The notes under the pieces are model-generated. The model saw only the letters and a list, made by a program, of their open reading frames with translations. It ran no database searches and was not told the DNA's origin. The position numbers and the translations under genes are program-made. 6,081 nucleotides of DNA from contig DDNW01000197.1 of assembly GCA_002341345.1 (NCBI GenBank), positions 11,986-18,066 on the forward strand, given 5' to 3'. Source of the stretch: Erythrobacter sp. UBA2510 (GTDB lineage Bacteria > Pseudomonadota > Alphaproteobacteria > Sphingomonadales > Sphingomonadaceae). Positions 1 through 4,964 of the stretch are shown piece after piece. Position 1 is the first letter of the stretch; the number at the start of each line of letters is the position of its first letter.

Positions 1-238
1 CAGTCGCCCTTTCGACCTCCTCTTCGTTCGTGATGTCGGCGACCAGCGGCACGACTTCAAAGCCTTGTGCCGCGAGGCGGTCGGCTGCATCTCGCGCGCG
101 GTCGGCGCTGAGGTCAACGATTGCCAGCTTGCAGCCCGCCCGCCCGAGATAGAGCGCCGAGCTTTCCCCCATTCCCTGCCCGCCTCCCCAGATAATGGCG
201 GTCTTGCCTTCGATTCCCAACAGGTCGGTAGCGGTCAT
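1..238 (-). CDS. Short-chain dehydrogenase/reductase (SDR), N-terminal part only
   Basis: This is the first 79 residues of an SDR-family oxidoreductase; the rest lies beyond the left edge. It would interconvert an alcohol and a ketone with NAD(H) or NADP(H) in the cytoplasm. The N-terminus shows the Rossmann start: strand beta-1 (TAII, residues 13-16), the glycine-rich loop WGGGQGMG (17-24), and an acidic residue at the end of beta-2 (D42 in IVDL), which in this family usually favours NAD. A second Asp (D68 in ADIT) fits the adenine-ring contact. The catalytic Ser-Tyr-Lys is off the window. The loop starts with Trp where the family usually has Thr (TGxxxGxG). The ATG at 238-236 is preceded by the purine run GAGAGAGAG. 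The hydrolase gene ends 11 bp upstream, so the two form one transcript. The family call is firm; the substrate is unknown. Confidence 0.9.
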   Translation of the reverse strand, partial: MTATDLLGIEGKTAIIWGGGQGMGESSALYLGRAGCKLAIVDLSADRARDAADRLAAQGFEVVPLVADITNEEEVERAT

Positions 239-240
239 AG

Positions 241-249
241 CTCTCTCTC
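241..249 (-). promoter_or_regulatory. Ribosome binding site of the SDR gene
   Basis: On the minus strand the hydrolase stop TGA (252-250) is followed directly by GAGAGAGAG, then CT and the SDR ATG. This purine run is the only possible Shine-Dalgarno element in the 11-bp gap. It places ribosome loading right behind the upstream stop codon, which suggests translational coupling. Confidence 0.55.
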
Positions 250-1173
250 TCACTCAGTTATGATGTGTGGGGTATCGGCCGGTCCGGACCCGCGCCGGAA
301 TTGCCGATCCAGGAAGCCGGTGATCGCTTCGAGACCAGCGGCGGCGCCTGGTGCGTCGAGTCCGAAGGTCGGCGCAACGTGCTGCATCTCAGGGACTACG
401 CGACATTCGACGTCGACACCGGCAGTCGCAAGACGGGAGAACAATGCAAGCGTGTCGTCGATCAATACCTCGACTCCGCCTGCCACGATGAACGTGGGAG
501 GCATGTTATCGACCGCGCCGAGCAGGGGGGAGGCCAAGGGATCGTCTGGCGAATGCCCCTGAAGATACATCTGGCGTGCGTCCTGTGCCATCTCTCGTGA
601 GAAGAGCTGATCTGTTCCTGCGGCCCTTTCATATGATGCTGCGGCCACGCGCAGGTCGAGCCATGGCGATATCAGGCACAGAGCATCTGCGGCGGCACCC
701 ATATGCCACAACGAAAGCGCCAGATTGCCACCCGCCGAGTCCCCACCAAGGACGAGCGGCTGGCCGGTTGCAACTTCCGTGTAAGCGTCTTGAAGGCGGA
801 CTAGCGCGGCGGGAAACGGGTTCTCAGGGGCAAGGGGATAGGTCGGCAATATGACCGTGCAATTGACGAGCGATGCGAGAGTTTCCGCAAAGGGGCGCAA
901 ACGCTGCGGATTGCCGCTGCGAAAGGCGCCGCCGTGGATATGGAACAGGACACCGCGCGGATTGGGCGGGGCGCTCGAAAGGCAGCCAAGCCCAGCCAGC
1001 TCAATCTCCCGCGTCTCGATTCCGGTTATGGGTGGAAATCCCTTGCCGGGAAGCGCCAGCAAACGTCGCTCCTGCAATTCCGGCGAAGCGTCTCTGCCGG
1101 TCCTCAGCGCGGGTGGAACCAGAGGGACCCTCGTGATAGGCCGGTCGGCGACGTCGTTCAGATCATTTGACAT
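250..1173 (-). CDS. Alpha/beta hydrolase (HSL / fold-3 esterase family)
   Basis: A serine esterase or lipase-like hydrolase, probably cytoplasmic since no signal peptide is seen. With the ATG at 1173 it has 307 residues, normal for the family. Visible motifs are the oxyanion-hole HGGAF (residues 80-84), the nucleophile elbow GGDSAGGN with Ser146, an acidic residue in GGVEVLIDD (Glu235 aligns best with the usual catalytic Asp), and His265 in EMQHV. The frame stays open to a GTG at 1248 (25 more residues). I prefer the ATG because the GTG has no purine-rich site before it and lies only 5 bp from the divergent regulator's ATG, whereas the ATG start leaves an 80-bp promoter region. The next gene downstream is an SDR, and a Baeyer-Villiger monooxygenase lies across the regulator. 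This suggests hydrolysis of the ester or lactone made by the monooxygenase, as the paired esterase does in 4-hydroxyacetophenone degradation. The role is inferred; the family is firm. Confidence 0.92.
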   Translation of the reverse strand: MSNDLNDVADRPITRVPLVPPALRTGRDASPELQERRLLALPGKGFPPITGIETREIELAGLGCLSSAPPNPRGVLFHIHGGAFRSGNPQRLRPFAETLASLVNCTVILPTYPLAPENPFPAALVRLQDAYTEVATGQPLVLGGDSAGGNLALSLWHMGAAADALCLISPWLDLRVAAASYERAAGTDQLFSREMAQDARQMYLQGHSPDDPLASPLLGAVDNMPPTFIVAGGVEVLIDDTLALFSRLATAGVDVECRVVPEMQHVAPTFGLDAPGAAAGLEAITGFLDRQFRRGSGPADTPHIITE

Positions 1174-1253
1174 GGAAAGCTCGCTGAAATTGGGAGCGTA
1201 GGTTTCGCAGGCGAGTACGGTGCGATCAACGCCCGACAAGGGGGACACATAAC
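1174..1253. promoter_or_regulatory. Divergent promoter region, hydrolase/SDR versus IclR regulator
   Basis: These 80 bp separate the preferred hydrolase ATG (minus strand) from the regulator ATG (plus strand), so both promoters should be here or in the regulator's early coding region. The region holds a perfect dyad TCGC-AG-GCGA at 1205-1214, a possible operator half or core. I do not see a convincing -35/-10 pair in either direction. IclR regulators often bind such divergent regions to control themselves and the neighbouring operon, which is the basis for the inference. Confidence 0.5.
1238..1244 (+). promoter_or_regulatory. Ribosome binding site of the IclR gene
   Basis: AAGGGGG lies 9 nt before the ATG at 1254. 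It is a good Shine-Dalgarno match and supports that start for the regulator. It also argues against the competing GTG start of the divergent hydrolase at 1248, which would fold the two start regions into each other. Confidence 0.6.
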
Positions 1254-2069
1254 ATGGTGCGTAGATATGCTATCCCGGCTGATGCTGCTGCCGATCGCGC
1301 AGGAATAAGGATCACGAGGTCCGAAATTCAGCACCCGGGCGAACGCCGCAACATTTCCAAATCTGCCGTCCGCGCGCTCGACGTTCTGGAGCACTTTGCG
1401 TCGGTCCGTCGTCCTCTGCGCGCGACCGATATCGCCCATGCCCTGGACATGCAGCCATCGAGCGCAGATCAATTGCTCAAGTCGATGACGGACGCAGGCT
1501 ATCTGCTGATCGACGCAGAGGGCAAGGTCTACAGCCCGTCGCCAAGGCTGCTGCCGTTTGCAAACCTGCTTGTCGAAAGCTTCTTCGGCGGTGAGGCATT
1601 GGGCGGGATGGTCGCTTCGCTTGGCGCAAGCACGGGTCAAATTGCGACGCTTGCTGCCCCGCAAATGGCATCGCTGCAAATCGTAGACGTCGAATCTCCA
1701 CCAGCACTGGCGGGTTTGGTCCGCAAGGGGAGCCGTGTATCGATCACGGGTACCGCGCTTGGCGCAGCATTTCTGGCTACACACGATGACCGCGAGGTGG
1801 AGCGCTGGATTGCGCGAACCCCGGAGGCGCGGCACATGACCGATCAAGCTCGTTTCGAGCTTCGAGACGTGATCGCTGCGACCCGTCAGCGCGGCTTTGC
1901 ATGCGGCCTCAGCGACCAGTTGTTCTCGATCGCACTTGCGCTTCCACGCCTCCGCTCGGGCGTGCAGCTTGTCCTCGGCCTTGCCGGACCGCCTGATTCT
2001 ATCGACCATCGCGTGGATGAACTCCATGACCTGATGTTAAGTCACGCGAACCGATTGGTCGATCACTAG
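1254..2069 (+). CDS. IclR-family transcriptional regulator
   Basis: A 271-residue DNA-binding regulator of normal IclR length. The N-terminal winged helix-turn-helix spans about residues 35-97: SKSAVRALDVLEHF, then RATDIAHALDM, a recognition-helix region near 67-80, and the wing ending in KVYSPSPRL. The C-terminal effector domain follows, with the family-like GTALGAAFLA (166-175), RGFACGLSD (213-221) and a final helix. Residues 1-34 are an Arg-rich extension before the domain. The ATG has a strong AAGGGGG site. The gene is divergent from the hydrolase-SDR unit and convergent with the monooxygenase, and their stop codons overlap. IclR proteins commonly act as local activators or repressors that sense a pathway metabolite, so control of the flanking catabolic genes is likely but not shown. 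The ligand cannot be named. The family is near certain. Confidence 0.95.
   Translation: MVRRYAIPADAAADRAGIRITRSEIQHPGERRNISKSAVRALDVLEHFASVRRPLRATDIAHALDMQPSSADQLLKSMTDAGYLLIDAEGKVYSPSPRLLPFANLLVESFFGGEALGGMVASLGASTGQIATLAAPQMASLQIVDVESPPALAGLVRKGSRVSITGTALGAAFLATHDDREVERWIARTPEARHMTDQARFELRDVIAATRQRGFACGLSDQLFSIALALPRLRSGVQLVLGLAGPPDSIDHRVDELHDLMLSHANRLVDH
2066..2069. other. Shared CTAG: overlapping convergent stop codons
   Basis: The regulator's TAG (plus, 2067-2069) and the monooxygenase's TAG (minus, 2068-2066) are both written in the palindrome CTAG. The two genes therefore overlap by 4 bp tail to tail and have no intergenic terminator. Transcripts from each side must run antisense into the other gene, or end inside it. 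Confidence 0.95.
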
Positions 2070-4012
2070 GCATTCACCGTTGTCTGGGCGTTCCGCATAT
2101 TTGCAAGCGATCCGGTAAACGCCATGTCTTCTGCGTCGGGACTGGCGAGCATGTAATGCCAGACCTGGTAATGAAATGGCATGTTAACCTGCAGGCGACC
2201 GTTCTTGACGTAATAGTTGCGTTCAATCGAACCGATGTCGGTGAGCCAGATCAGTTTGCTCGCCGCCTCGTCCAGGCGATCATAATAGGCTTCGAACGCG
2301 GTCTTTGTCACTTCGACTGCGGCATGTCCGCTCTCGAGAGTATCGACGATCAGCTGGGCGACATATTTGGTCCACATCTCGATCTGGGTCGGGATCGTAC
2401 CGCCTCCGCCACTGACACTTTGGGCATTCGGGCCATAAAGCACGAAGAAGTTGGGAAATCCGTCGATCATCATGCCGAGATATGCCCGCGCCCCGTCCGT
2501 ACTCCATCGGTCCTGCAGGTGCGCTCCGCCGCGACCGATGTAATCCGCCGGCCAGACGTATTTCTCGACGCTGAAGCCCGTTGCCGTCAAGATCATGTCG
2601 ACGGGCCGTTCGGTTCCGTCAGCGGTCACGATGCCTGAGTTGGTGACCTGGCTGATCGGCTCCGTCACGAGTTCGACGTTAGGCTTCAGCAGGGACTGAT
2701 ACCATTTATTGTCAACTATCAGGCGTCTCGAAAATGGCGCATAGGGGGGGACCAATTTTTCGATCAGGTCCTGCCGTCCCTCGACCTGCTGAATGATATA
2801 CTGGGTCATTGATTCCCGCAGGGCATCGTTCTGTGGATTTACCTTACCACCCTTTGCTCGCCACTGCGCGTCGGGCACCAGAAACTGATAAAGGTCCAGC
2901 ACCGGCAGGGTTCCGGTGTATCGGGTCCAGTTCCAGTAATAGGGCATATTCTCTCGCAACCAGCTATCGCCAGGGCTCATCGGCTCGCCATACCGTTCGC
3001 GTGGCGCGATCCATTGCGGGGTGCGCTGGAAGACGTAAGTTTGCCTGGCTTCATCCGAGATCCGGTCAAGAAGCTGAACGCCCGTGGAGCCGTTGCCCAC
3101 GATGGCAACCGCCTTACCCGAAGCGCTGTGTCGCTCGTTCCATTCGGTACTGTGGACGATCTCGCCCTCGAAGGTGTCGATGCCATCGACTTCGAGCATG
3201 CGCGGGGTCGAGAAAAGACCAGATGCGCTAATGACGAAATTTGCGGCGACGGAAAGTCGTTCGCCGTCCTGTTTGACGATGTCGAGAGTCCACAAAGATG
3301 TGTCCTCGTCGAACGTTCCGCCCTTTATGTCGTGGTTGAAGTGGATCTTGTCGAAAATCCCGAACTTGCGGGCGATATGCTCGAGATAACTCTGCACTTC
3401 GGGCTGTCGCGCAAAATGCTCGGTCCAGGGATAGCGCTTCTCGAAACTGAATTCGTACATTGCGCTGGGCGTGTCGACGCGTGCATCGGGATAGGTGTTG
3501 ATGCTCCAGGTGCCGCCCAGCTCGAAGCGGCGTTCGTAGATTACGTAGGGGATTCCGAGTCGTTCTAGCTGTACGGCCATGCCAAGGCCGCTGAAGCCTG
3601 CGCCCACGATTGCGACGCGGAAGTCCGGTGGCAGAGTCGGCGGCGTTCCGCGCCAATTGGCACAGCGGGGATAATCTTCAAAAGCCGGCACAGGGCGACG
3701 AATGTCAAAGTCTTCGTCGCTAATGCGCTCTCCGCCGGTCACGAGCTCCATGAAGTGCCGCAATTGCTCGTCGGTGGGAACCGACAGAGTGTACCCCTTC
3801 GGATCTTCCGAGAGAAATTCGACGGCCTTCTCGATCAATCGTTCGCGGTGTGAATCTGCGACCACGTAGGTCGTGCCCGCGCCCGCGCGCACATCGATGC
3901 GTTCGACCGGGATGCGTGCGAATTGCTTATCGCCGGTCGCCTGCAGCAGCGCGATGCGCAACGCGTTTAGGTCAGCTTCCTCGACCGCCTTGCGAATGAA
4001 ATCACGATCCAT
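2066..4012 (-). CDS. Baeyer-Villiger monooxygenase, 4-hydroxyacetophenone monooxygenase-like
   Basis: A 648-residue FAD- and NADPH-dependent monooxygenase that would insert one oxygen atom beside a carbonyl, turning a ketone into an ester or lactone. The FAD Rossmann motif is GAGFSG (137-142), then GGTWSINTYPDARVD (166-180), the Baeyer-Villiger fingerprint FEGEIVHSTEWN (281-292, pattern FxGxxxHxxxW), the NADPH Rossmann motif GNGSTG (306-311), and ATGF (477-480). About 130 residues precede the FAD motif. This extension and the total length match 4-hydroxyacetophenone monooxygenase (about 640 residues) better than the shorter cyclohexanone enzymes. The position of the catalytic Lys-Arg pair appears as Arg429-Arg430 in PPYAPFSRR. 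The fingerprint ends in Asn where Pro or Asp is usual. The ATG has AAAGG 8 nt upstream and a promoter-like AT-rich region behind it. The gene stands alone on its transcript, with its stop in a CTAG shared with the IclR gene. The substrate is not determined; an aryl, cyclic or steroid ketone is possible. Confidence 0.93.
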   Translation of the reverse strand: MDRDFIRKAVEEADLNALRIALLQATGDKQFARIPVERIDVRAGAGTTYVVADSHRERLIEKAVEFLSEDPKGYTLSVPTDEQLRHFMELVTGGERISDEDFDIRRPVPAFEDYPRCANWRGTPPTLPPDFRVAIVGAGFSGLGMAVQLERLGIPYVIYERRFELGGTWSINTYPDARVDTPSAMYEFSFEKRYPWTEHFARQPEVQSYLEHIARKFGIFDKIHFNHDIKGGTFDEDTSLWTLDIVKQDGERLSVAANFVISASGLFSTPRMLEVDGIDTFEGEIVHSTEWNERHSASGKAVAIVGNGSTGVQLLDRISDEARQTYVFQRTPQWIAPRERYGEPMSPGDSWLRENMPYYWNWTRYTGTLPVLDLYQFLVPDAQWRAKGGKVNPQNDALRESMTQYIIQQVEGRQDLIEKLVPPYAPFSRRLIVDNKWYQSLLKPNVELVTEPISQVTNSGIVTADGTERPVDMILTATGFSVEKYVWPADYIGRGGAHLQDRWSTDGARAYLGMMIDGFPNFFVLYGPNAQSVSGGGGTIPTQIEMWTKYVAQLIVDTLESGHAAVEVTKTAFEAYYDRLDEAASKLIWLTDIGSIERNYYVKNGRLQVNMPFHYQVWHYMLASPDAEDMAFTGSLANMRNAQTTVNA

Positions 4013-4020
4013 CTCCCAGC

Positions 4021-4025
4021 CCTTT
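4021..4025 (-). promoter_or_regulatory. Ribosome binding site of the monooxygenase
   Basis: On the minus strand AAAGG stands 8 nt before the ATG at 4012-4010, a normal spacing. A second purine cluster, GGGAG, touches the start codon and is too close to serve. This supports the 648-residue start, as does the fit of the N-terminal extension to the 4-hydroxyacetophenone monooxygenase type. Confidence 0.55.
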
Positions 4026-4032
4026 CAATCGT

Positions 4033-4050
4033 TTTTCAAAATCTTGAAAA
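4033..4050. repeat. Perfect inverted repeat TTTTCAA-AATC-TTGAAAA, candidate operator
   Basis: Two 7-bp arms (4033-4039 and 4044-4050) are exact reverse complements around a 4-nt spacer. The element lies just downstream of the minus-strand TATAAT (4055-4050), sharing one base with it, so the expected transcription start (about 4043) is inside the dyad. That is a classic place for a repressor site. As RNA the AT-rich stem would be weak, so a protein-binding role is more likely than a hairpin. Confidence 0.45.
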
Positions 4051-4078
4051 TTATAACGAATAGAACGATATGGGAAAA
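4050..4078 (-). promoter_or_regulatory. Candidate promoter of the monooxygenase gene
   Basis: A perfect -10 hexamer TATAAT lies at 4055-4050 on the minus strand. A 17-bp spacer places TTTTCC (4078-4073) at -35, a weak match to TTGACA. The predicted start is near 4043, giving a leader of about 30 nt. The weak -35 with a strong -10 would suit a promoter that needs an activator or is held by a repressor on the dyad beneath it. Confidence 0.45.
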
Positions 4079-4148
4079 GCAATTTGCGATTTTTGTTTAA
4101 AAATACAGCTATACGAATTTTTTTTCACATAGACGGAAAAAATTATTC

Positions 4149-4154
4149 ATTATA
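4149..4154 (-). promoter_or_regulatory. Second TATAAT on the minus strand
   Basis: A second perfect TATAAT lies close behind the hydratase stop. The spacing-matched upstream hexamer falls on the hydratase's last codons and does not resemble TTGACA. If used, it would give the monooxygenase a leader of about 130 nt. In DNA this AT-rich such a match can occur by chance. Confidence 0.2.
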
Positions 4155-4172
4155 GTATGCTTACGGTGAATT

Positions 4173-4961
4173 TCACTTTTTCTTTATGAATCGGGATACA
4201 AGTGCGTCGAAGACGCGGGTTTGTTCATCGCGTTGGAATAGGCTGCTGTTGGCCAGTCGCTCCATGTTTCGCGCCTGGGCACGATCGAGGTCGGCTGCAA
4301 GCTCGATGGCGAGTTTCGCGGTACCCATTGCCTGTGCCGGCTCGCGGGCCAAAGATTGACAGAATTCTTCCACCTGATCGTCGAATTCTGCCGCGGCATA
4401 GATGTCGTGGATCAGGCCGATATTGAGGGCACGTTCCGCATCGACCTGCTTGTTAGCCATGATCAACCATCGTGCCCAATGCCCGCCGATCGTGCGTACC
4501 AGCCGACTGGTGCCTCCCGAGCCGGGGATCATTCCCATGTTCAATTCTGGCAGACCGTATCGCGCAGCATCGCTTGCCAGCCTGAAGTCGCAGGACAATG
4601 ACATCTCGAGCCCGGCGCCAAGGCATGGACCCTGATGCGCCACGACAATCGGCTTCTCCAACGCTTCGAACTCATCGTATAGTTGATGCCATGCGTCCTT
4701 GCGATAACGGCGCCTGAATGACGAGGCTCCTTCGCCCTCCGGCCCGGTGCCAAGGGTCGTCACGTCCATGCCCGATGAGAAATACTTCCCCTTTGCGCGG
4801 ATCAGCAGTACGCGCAATTCATCGTCGTTTGCAAAAGTTTCAAAAGCTTCGCGCAAGGCGGCGAGCATCGAGCGCGTGAAGGCGTTATATTTATCCGGCC
4901 TATCGAACGTGAACGAAAGGACAGGACCAAGCTTTTCCAGGCGGGTATGCGCTTCTGTCAT
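4173..4961 (-). CDS. Enoyl-CoA hydratase/isomerase (crotonase family)
   Basis: A 262-residue crotonase-fold protein of normal length, expected to add water across the double bond of a 2-enoyl-CoA in the cytoplasm. The N-terminal DRPDKYNAF (20-28) and KYFSSGMD (59-66, first oxyanion-hole strand) are followed by GPCLGAGLEMSLSCD (111-125) and YGLPELNMGMIPGSGGT (135-151). Both acidic residues of true hydratases are present: Glu119 (in GAGLE) and Glu139 (in LPEL), matching rat Glu144 and Glu164. This favours hydratase activity over a dehalogenase or other crotonase chemistry. It ends in a basic FIKKK. The ATG at 4961 follows the acyl-CoA dehydrogenase stop by 3 nt, with AGGA 8 nt before it inside that gene's end, so translation is coupled. 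The pair covers two consecutive steps of beta-oxidation of some acyl-CoA. Exact substrate unknown. Confidence 0.93.
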   Translation of the reverse strand: MTEAHTRLEKLGPVLSFTFDRPDKYNAFTRSMLAALREAFETFANDDELRVLLIRAKGKYFSSGMDVTTLGTGPEGEGASSFRRRYRKDAWHQLYDEFEALEKPIVVAHQGPCLGAGLEMSLSCDFRLASDAARYGLPELNMGMIPGSGGTSRLVRTIGGHWARWLIMANKQVDAERALNIGLIHDIYAAAEFDDQVEEFCQSLAREPAQAMGTAKLAIELAADLDRAQARNMERLANSSLFQRDEQTRVFDALVSRFIKKK

Positions 4962-4964
4962 CCG

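Larger units (their letters stand above)
4013..4172. promoter_or_regulatory. AT-rich intergenic region upstream of the monooxygenase
   Basis: These 160 bp between the hydratase stop and the monooxygenase start are strikingly AT-rich against GC-rich neighbours. They contain an 8-T run (4118-4125), a 6-A run (4137-4142), several 4-5 bp A/T tracts, two TATAAT boxes on the minus strand (4055-4050 and 4154-4149), an 18-bp inverted repeat (4033-4050), three AACGA/TCGTT elements, and a palindrome at the hydratase stop (4166-4176). No open frame of note fits here. It most likely holds the monooxygenase promoter and operator and the end of the upstream operon. I see no clear GC-rich terminator hairpin. 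Confidence 0.75.

Noticed and set aside
65..600. Plus-strand open frames opposite the SDR and hydrolase
   Set aside because: Low-complexity Arg/Ser/Pro-rich translations with no family resemblance, antisense to two confident genes.
1158..2027. Long minus-strand open frame (289 codons) opposite the IclR gene
   Set aside because: Its translation is rich in Cys, Arg and Trp with no recognisable domain, and it lies fully antisense to a clear IclR protein with a good ribosome site. It is a shadow of codon bias.
2156..3568. Plus-strand open frames of 140-184 codons opposite the monooxygenase
   Set aside because: They mirror the conserved coding of the monooxygenase, lack ribosome sites that stand out, and show no domain.
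4087..4145. Rho-independent terminator after the hydratase
   Set aside because: T runs exist on the minus strand, but I could find no GC-containing stem directly before them.
4026..4165. AT-rich region as a mobile-element remnant or attachment site
   Set aside because: No transposase fragment, terminal inverted repeats or target-site duplications are visible; a promoter region explains it better.
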